Shown: in pieces, positions 36,495 to 44,560 of the stretch
Position numbering within the stretch: position 1 is the first letter of the stretch
Layout: each line of letters starts with the position of its first letter
DNA from: a delta proteobacterium NaphS2
GTDB taxonomy: Bacteria; Desulfobacterota; DSM-4660; Desulfatiglandales; Desulfatiglandaceae
DNA length: 64,000 nucleotides
Direction: 5' to 3'
Assembly (NCBI GenBank): GCA_000179315.1
Contig: ADZZ01000218.1
Location: 36,559-100,558 of the forward strand
Position numbers and translations under genes: made by a program
Notes under the pieces: generated by a model
What the model saw: only the letters and a program-made list of their open reading frames with translations
Told to the model about the DNA's origin: nothing
Databases searched by the model: none

Positions 36495-37378
36495 TGACCC
36501 TCCAGTTCGGCAAAAACCGTTGTGTTATTGACCCGACCTGTGGGGAATATTTCTTTAACGATTCTGAACCCTTTTCTATCCGAAGGGCTGACCGGCGCGT
36601 ACAATACGGCCCGCATGCCCGTATAGGTGCGGTAAATAACTGGAATTGTGGGGTTTTGTGCCGAGAGGATGCGTTTCAGATTTTCGAATATGCGCTCTTT
36701 AGGTTCCGCCAGGGCCGCCACCAGAACCGCATCCCACTTGAGGTTTTCAAGGGACGCGTCATCTCCCTGGACGATTTCCACAAGATCCTGCAATCCCAAC
36801 GCCCCGATGACCTTTCTTGCCGTTAGAACGCTCTCCTCTGAACTGTCCAGTCCCAGGCACCGGGTTTTGTAAAGGTGTGCCATAAAGATCAGGCTCATGG
36901 GCACCGGCCCGCATCCGATAAAGGCGATTCTCTTTTCGGGAAGGTGGGGTATGGTTTCCATTTGGCCTTTGATCAGGGCCTCATAACGGGGGTAAAGGGG
37001 GAAACCGGAAAGGGTTTTCCAGGGGTCATGGGAATGCAACAACGTTTCCGCCAACTGTTTTTCATGGATGGAGAAAAACATGGCGTAGTAGGCGCGAATA
37101 ACCGGCAGTACGGACTTGATCTCTTCCTCATCGAGGATCAGATTCGCCAGGTGTGGCCCCGCGTCCATGTGCGCCAGATCATCCAGAAGCTGATAGAGCC
37201 GATAGAGCTCATCCGGGGGCAACGCCGCCAACATTTCGGGGGTGTATTTTTCAATCTTGCGGGCGAATGCCAGGATGTGGGGTTTGATGATATTGAGACT
37301 GGTCTGGCAGTCCTTACAGCAACCCAAGAATTCATGGTCTTTGAGCTCGTGCTCGTGAAAATAGTTGATGTCGTGCAT
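36491..37378 (-). CDS. nicotianamine synthase-like protein 1
   Basis: A 295-residue paralogue of 35676-36494. The SAM-binding segment is IAFIGCGPVPMSLIFMA, followed by LGLDSSEESVLTARKV, GLQDLVEIVQGDDAS, WDAVLVAALAE and, at the end, IYRTYTGMRAVLYAP ... VNNTTVFAEL, all placed as in nicotianamine synthases. The extreme N-terminus is rich in potential metal ligands: His2, His8, His10, His15 and Cys20, Cys21, Cys24. AAAGGGTGAT precedes the ATG. It is the first gene of a minus-strand operon divergent from the NikK-porin-NikMLQO operon, which supports a role in making a nickel or cobalt chelator. A generic methyltransferase is the main alternative. Confidence 0.75.
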   Translation of the reverse strand: MHDINYFHEHELKDHEFLGCCKDCQTSLNIIKPHILAFARKIEKYTPEMLAALPPDELYRLYQLLDDLAHMDAGPHLANLILDEEEIKSVLPVIRAYYAMFFSIHEKQLAETLLHSHDPWKTLSGFPLYPRYEALIKGQMETIPHLPEKRIAFIGCGPVPMSLIFMAHLYKTRCLGLDSSEESVLTARKVIGALGLQDLVEIVQGDDASLENLKWDAVLVAALAEPKERIFENLKRILSAQNPTIPVIYRTYTGMRAVLYAPVSPSDRKGFRIVKEIFPTGRVNNTTVFAELEGQ

Positions 37379-37577
37379 GGCATCACCCTTTGGGCGTTTT
37401 CAAAGGCCTTTCAGATATTCAGAAAAAAAACATCTTGTCAACGGAAAAGAATGCTGTCTTCCAGGTCGAAATTGCGACTTTGTGGGTATTTCGGCAATTG
37501 ATTAACCGGAACTTTTCGCAATGGCTGATAAAGGCATCATTCGTGCCCGACCGATTAAGACATTTGCCCAAAAAGGC

Positions 37578-37606
37578 TTGACAAGCCATGAACAAAGGTT
37601 TATTTG
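37578..37606 (+). promoter_or_regulatory. candidate promoter in the NAS/nik divergent region
   Basis: An exact TTGACA (37578-37583), 17-base spacer and TATTTG (37601-37606). It points toward the leader hairpins and the nik operon. It is the best -35/-10 pair I can find in the 489-bp divergent region, but the -10 match is only moderate. Confidence 0.4.
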
Positions 37607-37616
37607 TCCCCCTTAC

Positions 37617-37727
37617 AGGTGCAATAAGAAGTTGCATTGAAAGAAATCTGAAACAGAAACCGGTAACCAAAAAAAGCCAAGAAGGTGGGTCGGGAATCTC
37701 CCGGCGACACTTTCCTGGCTTTTTTTT
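37617..37727 (+). ncRNA. candidate structured leader or small RNA upstream of nikK
   Basis: Downstream of the promoter candidate the RNA could fold a small hairpin (GTGCAA-TAAGAAG-TTGCAT, 37619-37637) followed by an A-rich linker and then the long terminator hairpin. It is placed 140 nt before nikK and in front of no other gene end, so it is either a metal-responsive attenuator or a free-standing small RNA. It does not match the cobalamin or NiCo riboswitch consensus as I know them. Confidence 0.35.
37669..37727 (+). terminator. strong rho-independent terminator hairpin within the nik leader
   Basis: AAAAAAAGCCA (37669-37679) pairs with TGGCTTTTTTT (37716-37726). Inside, GAAGGTG pairs with CACTTTC and GTCGGGA with TCCCGGC around an ATC loop, giving about 25 nearly continuous pairs and a T8 tail. 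It lies between two divergent gene starts, so it terminates neither flanking gene. On the minus strand the A-run also gives a U-tail, so it could act in both directions. Confidence 0.8.
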
Positions 37728-37867
37728 GGGGGGGCTGTTTTCAGTAAAGCGTGCGCGTGCGGACCGGAAGATGAACCGATTGGATCGGTTCAGAATAAAA
37801 GGGCTGCTTTTAATGCGGTCGTAACTGATTGTCACAAAAGAGATCAACATGATTTGGAGGCAACAAA

Positions 37868-38641
37868 ATGAAAAAAACTATTTTCAGTCTGCTATTGGGA
37901 TTATCTTTTCTGTTTACCGGTCATGTGGCCATGGCACACTTCGGTATGCTGATTCCCTCGGATTCCATGGTTATGCAGGGGGATTCCAGGACCATCTCAT
38001 TGGTTTTGTCTCTCTCCCACCCTTTTGAAGCGGTCGGCATGGAGTTGGTAAAACCCCGGGAATTCGGCGTCATGCGAGACGGCAAAAAACAGAATCTGCT
38101 GAGCGATCTCAAGGAAACAAAGGTCATGGGCCATATGGCCTGGAAAGCCGACTATGCCATCAAACGGCCCGGCGCCTATTTGTTCTACATGGTTCCCAAA
38201 CCGTACTGGGAACCGGCGGAAGACTGTTTTATCATTCATTACACCAAAACCGTTGTGGCGGCTTTCGGGGATGATGAAGGGTGGGATCAGGAGATCGGAC
38301 TTAAAACCGAAATCGTGCCCCTGACGAAGCCCTTCGGCCTTTATGCGGGAAACGTTTTTCAGGGAATCGTGAAGCTGAATGGAAAGCTGGTCCCCTATGC
38401 CGAGGTTGAGATCGAATACTACAATCGGGACAAGAAAGTGAAAGCCCCCACGGAATACATGATCACCCAGACCATCAAAGCGGACCAGCACGGGGTCTTC
38501 ACCTATGCGGCGCCAAAGGCCGGCTGGTGGGGATTTGCCGCCCTGAACACGTCCGACGAAAAGATCAAGCACGGCGGAAAGGAAAAGGATGTGGAGCTTG
38601 GGGCGGTTCTCTGGGTTAAATTTCTCGATTGGAGGGAATGA
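37868..38641 (+). CDS. nikK: NikK-like DUF4198 exported metal-uptake protein
   Basis: A 257-residue periplasmic protein of the DUF4198 family. A signal peptide (KKTIFSLLLGLSFLFTGHVA) ends in AMA, and cleavage would leave an N-terminal His (HFGML). The rest is two Ig-like beta domains (SHPFEAVGMELVKP, YLFYMVPKPYWEPAEDCFI, KLVPYAEVEIEYYN). DUF4198/NikK proteins accompany nickel or cobalt ECF transporters. TTTGGAGGC gives a strong ribosome binding site. It is the first gene of the operon NikK-porin-NikM-NikL-NikQ-NikO and lies opposite the NAS-like genes. A role in handing metal or metallophore to the transporter is inferred. Confidence 0.82.
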   Translation: MKKTIFSLLLGLSFLFTGHVAMAHFGMLIPSDSMVMQGDSRTISLVLSLSHPFEAVGMELVKPREFGVMRDGKKQNLLSDLKETKVMGHMAWKADYAIKRPGAYLFYMVPKPYWEPAEDCFIIHYTKTVVAAFGDDEGWDQEIGLKTEIVPLTKPFGLYAGNVFQGIVKLNGKLVPYAEVEIEYYNRDKKVKAPTEYMITQTIKADQHGVFTYAAPKAGWWGFAALNTSDEKIKHGGKEKDVELGAVLWVKFLDWRE

Positions 38642-38667
38642 CAATCTGATTGCGGAGGAAAGGGTCT

Positions 38668-39807
38668 ATGGATAGTATTAAGAAACGGTGTCCTGGCTTA
38701 CTGTTCGCAATCCTGGGGATTGTTCTGATTTGGGTGAGTCAAGGATTTTCCTACGACATCAACGACAAATTTTCCATCGGCGGCATTATCGCCGGTGTGT
38801 ACCAGTATCAAAGTCTCAGCGATGCACCCGACTACGACAGTGAGGGAAGGGGGGCACTGGTTTTTCAACCGGAAATCAGTTTCAAACCCACCGACAGCGA
38901 CGAGGTTTTTGCCAAATTCGGGTTCGGGGCGGGAAACGGGTTGATGGAAGACGGCCAATCTCCCTTTTTTCAGGCGCCGTGGGCCGCGGATGTTCAGGAT
39001 GATTACAAGGACATCAACGGTCGAAACCGGGATTATCTGCTCACCGTATGGTATAAACATACGTTTACCTTCAGTGAGAATCACACCCTGGGGCTTACGG
39101 GAGGGATTATCGATGCGACGGATTACCTGGATGAAAACGCCTTTTCAAACGACGAATTCACCCAGTTCATGAACGAAGCCCTGGTGAACGGTCCCAATGC
39201 CTTTTTGCCGTCATACGACATCGGCGGTGCCATTGAGTGGGAGCTCGGCGCATTTTCCGTGAAGGGCGCGGCCATGGCCATGGGAAGCACCGAGGAAGAA
39301 GGTGAATTAAACGAGCCTTACAATTATTATGGCATTCAGTTCGGTTACAGGTTGGTTTCCGCGTTGGGCGAAGGGAATTACCGCCTTATCGTGGATACCA
39401 CCAGCGATGATTTCAGCAATGTGGCCGGGACCGCAAAAGAGCAAAAGACATGCACCCTGATCTCCTTCGATCAACAGCTGGGAGAGATTCTGGGTGCGTG
39501 GATTCGATTCGCCTGGCAACTGGAGGATGCGGTGTCCATGGACTGCAAGGATCTTTATTCGGGCGGGTTGAATATCGGCGGCAATCTGTGGGGTCGCGAG
39601 AACGATAACGTGGGAATCGGCTATGCACATTTGAGGGGCGGCAACCTGGATCTGGACCACACGGACGTCTTCGAGATCTATGGCCGTTTCGCACTGAACG
39701 ATATCTTTGACATCACGGGAGATGTCCAATACATGAAGGATTCCATGAAGGTGGGAGAGAGCCCGTCGGGATGGATTTTCGGCCTGCGGGCCACCGCGGA
39801 ATTCTAA
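38668..39807 (+). CDS. outer-membrane porin, OprB-like
   Basis: A 379-residue protein with a signal peptide (CPGLLFAILGIVLIWVSQGFS) and beta-barrel sequence pattern. Motifs typical of OprB-like porins include LTVWYKHTFTF, LGLTGGIIDATDYLDENAFSND and NIGGNLWGRENDNVGIGYAH; the C-terminus ends in an aromatic residue (ATAEF) for outer-membrane insertion. The start at 38668 is chosen because GGAGGAAAG lies just upstream; the frame opens 18 bases earlier at a TTG. Porins of this type are usually sugar or anion channels. Its location within a nickel operon suggests a channel for metal or a metal chelate, replacing a TonB receptor. Confidence 0.78.
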   Translation: MDSIKKRCPGLLFAILGIVLIWVSQGFSYDINDKFSIGGIIAGVYQYQSLSDAPDYDSEGRGALVFQPEISFKPTDSDEVFAKFGFGAGNGLMEDGQSPFFQAPWAADVQDDYKDINGRNRDYLLTVWYKHTFTFSENHTLGLTGGIIDATDYLDENAFSNDEFTQFMNEALVNGPNAFLPSYDIGGAIEWELGAFSVKGAAMAMGSTEEEGELNEPYNYYGIQFGYRLVSALGEGNYRLIVDTTSDDFSNVAGTAKEQKTCTLISFDQQLGEILGAWIRFAWQLEDAVSMDCKDLYSGGLNIGGNLWGRENDNVGIGYAHLRGGNLDLDHTDVFEIYGRFALNDIFDITGDVQYMKDSMKVGESPSGWIFGLRATAEF

Positions 39808-39921
39808 AATCTTTTAAAATGGCCCGAAATCTCTCCTCCTGGGCCTTACTGGAAGCAAGGCCTCATGGCTTGTCTTGTCGGCGATGCGGCTTTGCTTCTT
39901 CCCAATAAGAAAAGAGATATT

Positions 39922-40527
39922 ATGCACATTTCAGAAGGGGTCCTTTCCGGGCCGGTCCTGATTTCGGGCATTGTGCTGGCCGCCACCGGCACCGCCATAG
40001 GGCTTAAAAAACTGAATTACGACCGCATTCCGCGCGCCGCAATCCTTTCAGCCGCCTTTTTTGTGGCCTCCCTGATTCACGTTCCCATCGGCCCTTCCAG
40101 CGTTCACCTGATTTTGAACGGCATTGTGGGCCTCATTCTCGGTTGGGGGGCTTTCCCCGTTATCCTTGTGGCCCTGACGCTTCAGGCCGTGTTCTTTCAG
40201 TTCGGCGGCATCACCACCCTCGGGGTCAACACCGTGATCATGGCGTTCCCCGCGGTTCTGTGTTATTATCTGTTCGGCCGTCTGGTGGGAAAGGGGCCGC
40301 GCATTGCCCTTCCGGCCGCTTTTCTCTGCGGGTCCCTGTCCGTCTTTCTGGCGGGCATTCTCGTGGGCCTGGCGCTCACCTTCACCGAAGAAAATTTCTT
40401 AAAAGCCGCCTATCTGGTGGTCATGGCACACATCCCCGTGATGATTATCGAAGGGATCATCACCGCCTTTTGCGTGCTGTTTTTGAAAAAGGTGCAACCT
40501 GAAATGTTGCCGGGAAAAATCCCATGA
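39922..40527 (+). CDS. nikM: NikM/CbiM nickel or cobalt ECF transporter substrate-binding subunit
   Basis: A 201-residue membrane protein with about six hydrophobic helices. The start at 39922 gives the diagnostic N-terminus MHISEGVLSGPVL, in which the N-terminal amine and His2 ligate the metal ion in CbiM/NikM structures. An upstream start (39865) would bury that site and is rejected; AAAAGAG precedes the ATG. Another family hallmark is SLIHVPIGPSSVHLILNGIVG. The sequence does not distinguish nickel from cobalt. It overlaps the next frame by an ATGA but the exported start there is further in. The subunit captures the metal for the NikQ/NikO module. Confidence 0.9.
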   Translation: MHISEGVLSGPVLISGIVLAATGTAIGLKKLNYDRIPRAAILSAAFFVASLIHVPIGPSSVHLILNGIVGLILGWGAFPVILVALTLQAVFFQFGGITTLGVNTVIMAFPAVLCYYLFGRLVGKGPRIALPAAFLCGSLSVFLAGILVGLALTFTEENFLKAAYLVVMAHIPVMIIEGIITAFCVLFLKKVQPEMLPGKIP

Positions 40528-40595
40528 CCGGAAAAATTGATTTAAACACCATGGTGGCCAAGGTTCTTTGCCCCGACATCGTTTTCGAGGGAATC

Positions 40596-41249
40596 ATGAC
40601 GATACTTACGAGATTTGATACGGGTAAATGCCGGCAATTTCTTTCCCTGATGGCCTGTTTGTTCACGCTTTGTCTGCTGTGGCCCGGGACGGCAATGGCC
40701 CATCGGGTAAATGTCTTTGCATGGGTGGAAGGGGATACCGTTCACACGGAGAGCAAGTTCAGCGGCGGCAGGCTTGTAAACGGCGGTGAGGTGCGTGTCT
40801 ATGATCTCAAAGGAAATGAGCTTCTTTCAGGCAAGACCAATGCACAGGGAGAATTTTCCTTTAAGATTCCCCAAAAAACCGCCATGAAGATCGTGCTTCA
40901 GGCGGGTATGGGGCATCGGGGTGAGTGGACCATCCCTTTAAGCGAAATCGACCCGCAACAATCCGCATCCGAGCCGTCCGCCTCACAGGAAGAACAGAAG
41001 AAAACGTCCGAGACGGAGACGGTTAAGCCCTCCGTGGACCTGGATCAGTTGCGTCATGCACTTGAACAGTCACTGGATAAAAGGCTCAGCCCGGTGCTCA
41101 AAAGGCTTGCGGAAGCTCAGGATAAGGGGCCCACCTTTCGGGACATTCTGGGAGGCATCGGTTATATTCTGGGCCTGCTGGGACTGGCAGCATATATGCA
41201 CTTCCGACGCAGGTCCCGGGACCTGGAAGCGGAAAAGAAAGGGCGATGA
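40596..41249 (+). CDS. nikL: NikL-like exported subunit with C-terminal membrane anchor
   Basis: A 217-residue protein. The chosen ATG (40596, GAGGGAATC upstream) is followed by a signal peptide ending in PGTAMA, so the mature protein would begin with His (HRVNVFAWVEGD). The periplasmic Ig-like domain (RVYDLKGNELLSGKTNAQGEFSF) is followed by a charged linker and a C-terminal transmembrane helix (GGIGYILGLLGLAAYMHF). NikL is the known partner of NikM in some deltaproteobacterial nickel transporters. An alternative start at 40524 overlaps the nikM stop but adds 24 residues before the signal. It completes the membrane part of the uptake complex. Confidence 0.8.
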   Translation: MTILTRFDTGKCRQFLSLMACLFTLCLLWPGTAMAHRVNVFAWVEGDTVHTESKFSGGRLVNGGEVRVYDLKGNELLSGKTNAQGEFSFKIPQKTAMKIVLQAGMGHRGEWTIPLSEIDPQQSASEPSASQEEQKKTSETETVKPSVDLDQLRHALEQSLDKRLSPVLKRLAEAQDKGPTFRDILGGIGYILGLLGLAAYMHFRRRSRDLEAEKKGR

Positions 41250-41253
41250 ATTC

Positions 41254-42009
41254 ATGGTGCAGGAATCCTTTGCCCTGGGCAACAGCCTTGTCCACCGTCT
41301 CGATCCGAGATTTAAGATCGTCATGGCGACGCTCTACGCTTTTGCGGTGGCCCTTTCAAACCGGTTTCCGGCCCTTTTTCTGGGCCTGGCCTTTTCTTTT
41401 GTGCTGATGGGAATATCCCGTTTGCCCTTGTGGGAAGTGGTGAAGCGGGTTGCGCTGGTGAACGGCTTCGTTCTTTTTTTCTGGTTTGTGATTCCTTTTA
41501 CATACCCGGGCGAGGCGGTATTGTCTCTGGGGCCGCTCACGGCAACCCGGGACGGGGTTCTGATTTGTGCGCGGATCACCCTCAAGAGCAATGCCATTCT
41601 TCTGGCTTTTATTGCGCTCATCGCCACCAGTTCCGTCGCGTCCCTGGGGGCGGCCTTAGGAAACTTGGGTGTCCCCGAGAAAATGGTGCATCTCTTACTG
41701 TTGAATTATCGATATATCTTCGTTATGGAAGAGGAATATCATCGATTGGTCCGATCATTAACGGTCCGGGGGTTTCAGCCGTCCACCCGGGTCCATACCT
41801 ACAAGACATTCGCGTATCTTGTAGGCATGCTTTTTGTGCGTGCCTCCGAAAGGGCCGAACGAGTCTACATGGCCATGCTTTGCCGCGGGTTTTGCGGAAA
41901 GTTTCATTCCCTTCATGAATTTGACCGTTCGAGAGGGGATCTCTTCTGGCTGTGTTGCACCATGACAATTATAGCGGGTATATTAATCCTTGAATGGGTG
42001 CCTTTCTAA
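41254..42009 (+). CDS. nikQ: NikQ/CbiQ ECF transporter transmembrane subunit
   Basis: A 251-residue integral membrane protein. LVHRLDPRFKIVMATLYAFAV is the CbiQ N-terminal signature, and the two conserved coupling motifs that contact the ATPase are recognisable as SLTVRGF and the Ala-Arg-type ASERAERVYMAMLCRGF. Several transmembrane helices follow the family order. It starts five bases after nikL and its stop overlaps the nikO start, so translation is coupled. The subunit connects the metal-binding NikM to the ATPase NikO. Confidence 0.9.
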   Translation: MVQESFALGNSLVHRLDPRFKIVMATLYAFAVALSNRFPALFLGLAFSFVLMGISRLPLWEVVKRVALVNGFVLFFWFVIPFTYPGEAVLSLGPLTATRDGVLICARITLKSNAILLAFIALIATSSVASLGAALGNLGVPEKMVHLLLLNYRYIFVMEEEYHRLVRSLTVRGFQPSTRVHTYKTFAYLVGMLFVRASERAERVYMAMLCRGFCGKFHSLHEFDRSRGDLFWLCCTMTIIAGILILEWVPF

Positions 42010-42722
42010 TGATCATCGAGCTTGATAACCTATGCTTTTCCTATGAAAGCGGCAAACCCATACTGAATGACCTGAAATTCTCCCTTCCCAAAGGAGAAAA
42101 GCTGGGGCTGATCGGGTACAACGGCAGCGGCAAGACCACGCTCCTGCATATCATCATGGGACTTCTCACGCCCTCATCCGGAAGTATCCGGGTGTTGGGA
42201 AAACCGATTCTTGGCAAAAAGGACTTCGTGGGAGTCAGACGCACTATCGGTTTTCTTTTTCAGAATGCGGACGATCAACTCTTCAGTCCCACCGTACTGG
42301 AAGACGTGGCCTTCGGCCCTCTCAATTTGGGGAAATCCCCGAAGGAGGCCCGGGCCATGGCTCTGGAAACTCTCGAAATGCTGAATCTCGGAGGGTTTGA
42401 GAACCGTGTTACCCACCGGCTGTCGGGGGGCGAAAAAAAACTGGTTTCCCTGGCAACGGTGCTGGTCATGGAGCCCAAAGCCCTGCTTTTGGACGAACCG
42501 ACCACCGGCCTGGACGAAGACGCCCGCGGTACCATCGCATCCCTCCTGAACGGTCTAAGCATCGGCTACGTTATTGTCTCCCACGAATATGATTTTCTGG
42601 CGGCGACCACCGGCAAGATTTACAGTATGAATGAAGGGCAGATCCACTACAACGGGGGGGCTGACGCGCTCCATGGCCATTCCCACAAGCACCTTCTGAA
42701 AAAGCACCTCCATCGGTTTTGA
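42009..42722 (+). CDS. nikO: NikO/CbiO ECF transporter ATPase
   Basis: A 237-residue ABC ATPase. Walker A is GYNGSGKTT, the Q-loop segment is GFLFQNADDQLFSPTV, the signature is LSGGEKK, and Walker B is ALLLDEPTTGLDE, followed by the switch His in VIVSHEYDF. The QNADDQLFS Q-loop is the typical CbiO/EcfA form. The ATG at 42009 overlaps the nikQ stop; an upstream ATG at 41994 is less likely. The C-terminus is His-rich (HGHSHKHLLKKHLHRF), a common feature of nickel transport ATPases that may bind metal. Confidence 0.93.
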   Translation: MIIELDNLCFSYESGKPILNDLKFSLPKGEKLGLIGYNGSGKTTLLHIIMGLLTPSSGSIRVLGKPILGKKDFVGVRRTIGFLFQNADDQLFSPTVLEDVAFGPLNLGKSPKEARAMALETLEMLNLGGFENRVTHRLSGGEKKLVSLATVLVMEPKALLLDEPTTGLDEDARGTIASLLNGLSIGYVIVSHEYDFLAATTGKIYSMNEGQIHYNGGADALHGHSHKHLLKKHLHRF

Positions 42723-42763
42723 AATGGAATGGCTTGATTGTTTGATATTGAAAGGAGAATAAA

Positions 42764-43375
42764 ATGGAGTTCAAACCTTTTATGCGTGAGGGGTTCATGC
42801 CCCTTCCGGTGGCTTTCATCTCCACCATCAGCAAGCGCGGCATCCGTAATGTGGCGCCCTGGTCGTGCGTGATGCCCATTTTGAGGCCCCTTGATCTCAT
42901 TTGCGTGGCTTCCGCCAAAAAGCGGGACACGCTGGACAATATCCGGGAGACGGGACAATTCGTCCTGAACCTGACCCATGTCACCCTACAGGACAAGGTC
43001 ATCCCCACGGCCCGTTACAGCCGTCCGGAAGTGGATGAATTTGATGAAGCGGGGTTGGTGGAAAAGCCTTCCCTGAAGATCAAACCGCCTGGGATTGCAG
43101 GGTGTTACGCCTGGATGGAGTGCGAACGGGTAAAGGAATTCGAGGAAGATCGGTATGTGCTGATCGTGGGGAGAGTTGTCCGCCTGGAAGTGGACGACAA
43201 GTTCCTGGCGCCGGACGGATCCCTGGATGTCACAAAGGCAAGGCCGCTTCTCATGACCGGAAGCAGTAAAGGCATGCATTTTTCCACCCTTCAGGACCTG
43301 GATGCCTGGGAACCGTTCTCGGCCATGTTTCCTGATGGCAAAGACCCATTCAAGAAAGCGTACGAACCGGGATAG
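42764..43375 (+). CDS. flavin reductase-like FMN-binding protein
   Basis: A 203-residue split-barrel flavoprotein of the flavin reductase-like family. Signatures are PVAFISTISKRGIRNVAPWS, the RDTLDNIRETGQFVLNL stretch and a central beta segment (RYVLIVGRVVRLEVDD). Members bind FMN and act as reductases or, in anaerobes, as redox proteins. It lies 41 bp after nikO with its own AAAGGAG, so it may be a last gene of the nik operon or merely a neighbour. A terminator follows at 43507-43557. Its electron donor is unknown. Confidence 0.82.
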   Translation: MEFKPFMREGFMPLPVAFISTISKRGIRNVAPWSCVMPILRPLDLICVASAKKRDTLDNIRETGQFVLNLTHVTLQDKVIPTARYSRPEVDEFDEAGLVEKPSLKIKPPGIAGCYAWMECERVKEFEEDRYVLIVGRVVRLEVDDKFLAPDGSLDVTKARPLLMTGSSKGMHFSTLQDLDAWEPFSAMFPDGKDPFKKAYEPG

Positions 43376-43506
43376 AGAAAAGAGTTGTTTCGCTGAAGCG
43401 AACATCCCCGGACCGAGATGATCCGGGTTCGTAACTTTTGCAGAAATTCAGGTGACACGGAAGGAAGTTCCGTGCCCCTGTGTATTAAATCACATGCTTT
43501 TTTTGA

Positions 43507-43557
43507 GCCACGAAGGCCCAACCCCAAAGGGGATGTGTGCCGTCGTGGCCTTTTTTT
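43507..43557 (+). terminator. rho-independent terminator after the flavin reductase gene
   Basis: GCCACGA (43507-43513) pairs with TCGTGGC (43543-43549), with further pairing of the inner GGCCCA / GTGTGCC bases, followed by seven T. It probably ends the nik transcript. Two smaller hairpins (CCCGGACC...ATCCGGG and CACGGAA...TTCCGTG) precede it at about 43409-43475. Confidence 0.75.
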
Positions 43558-43672
43558 CGAAAATTGAAAAAATCCCAAACAAAAGACCGGTTGGGCCGTA
43601 TCCGGAAAACTTTGAAATCCGCAGGCGATAGGGTCCATCCTGGGAGAAACGATTCGGAAGGAGGTATGTCAG

Positions 43673-44476
43673 ATGAAAACCGAGGAAGGATGGTTTGTAT
43701 TGTATCAGCCTCAGTACAAGGCGCCATGTGTCTTTGATTTGCATGAACGGGGTCTGTTCGAAGCACGTCCAACGGTCACAAAAGAGTATGGTGCGCGTTT
43801 CCTTGTCGGCGAGGACCTTAACCTGAAACTCCAGTATCTCCATCTCGTAGAAAAAAGCGAGAAACAGGGAAATACAAATTATACCCATGTTCTTGAAAAT
43901 GGTTTTGTCCAATTGAATGAAGATTTGTCAATCGATGAATCGGCTCTCACTGAAGCCGTGCCTACGAGTATGGTCCGCGATGAGATTGTGGCGGTGTGGA
44001 AGGAATGGTTCGGCAATTATGTTCCGCTGGATGAGAAGGGCAAAGTTGACGACGGGGCACTAAAGAAAAAACTGTCGGAATCCCTCAATACCCAGAAACA
44101 ACGGCTCAGAGAATTTCTTGTACGGAAAAACGGGAAATGGATATACCCCTTTCTTCCACGGATGGTATTTGATTTTCATCATGGCCTTTACCAACGGATG
44201 TCGGACCGATTGTATCCTGAATACAGGGCCAGGGGAGGCAAGGACACGGAAAAGGGACTCATTGAGAAAATCCATATGTTTGACCGTATCTGTGAAAGCG
44301 AAGATCCCGACACGTTTTTGAAGCCGGACGGGACCCAATGGAAAGGCAAAGACGAAATATGGGATTGCTGGGTTGGCCTTGCCGGTTCCAAAGCAGAGGC
44401 GGATCGTATTTGCGCAACACTGGAAGTGGTTTTGCCGCCCATATCCGAAGCGTTGGCAAGGGAATTGGAATCATGA
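43673..44476 (+). CDS. uncharacterised protein
   Basis: A 267-residue protein I do not recognise. The N-terminus is WFVLYQPQYKAPCVFDLHERG, the centre has a conserved-looking EIVAVWKEWFGNYVPLDEKGK, and the C-terminus runs as charged helices. It has no signal peptide, no membrane segment and no known nucleotide-binding or redox motif; it has few cysteines. An excellent GGAAGGAGG precedes the ATG. It stands alone between a terminator and the convergent ybaK gene. A helical cytoplasmic protein is all that can be said. Confidence 0.6.
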   Translation: MKTEEGWFVLYQPQYKAPCVFDLHERGLFEARPTVTKEYGARFLVGEDLNLKLQYLHLVEKSEKQGNTNYTHVLENGFVQLNEDLSIDESALTEAVPTSMVRDEIVAVWKEWFGNYVPLDEKGKVDDGALKKKLSESLNTQKQRLREFLVRKNGKWIYPFLPRMVFDFHHGLYQRMSDRLYPEYRARGGKDTEKGLIEKIHMFDRICESEDPDTFLKPDGTQWKGKDEIWDCWVGLAGSKAEADRICATLEVVLPPISEALARELES

Positions 44477-44560
44477 AATTTTCTCGTGCCATGTAGAGGC
44501 AGGCCTTTCGGTGGCTTTTCCCGTAAAAGGAGGATCGAAAAATATTAATCCACACAGGAA

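Noticed and set aside
37600..37730. Cobalamin riboswitch upstream of the nik operon
   Set aside because: The B12-box core (AGGGAA, GGTG-AA-CC, GCCACTG-like) is not present; only a GGTGC and a terminator resemble it.
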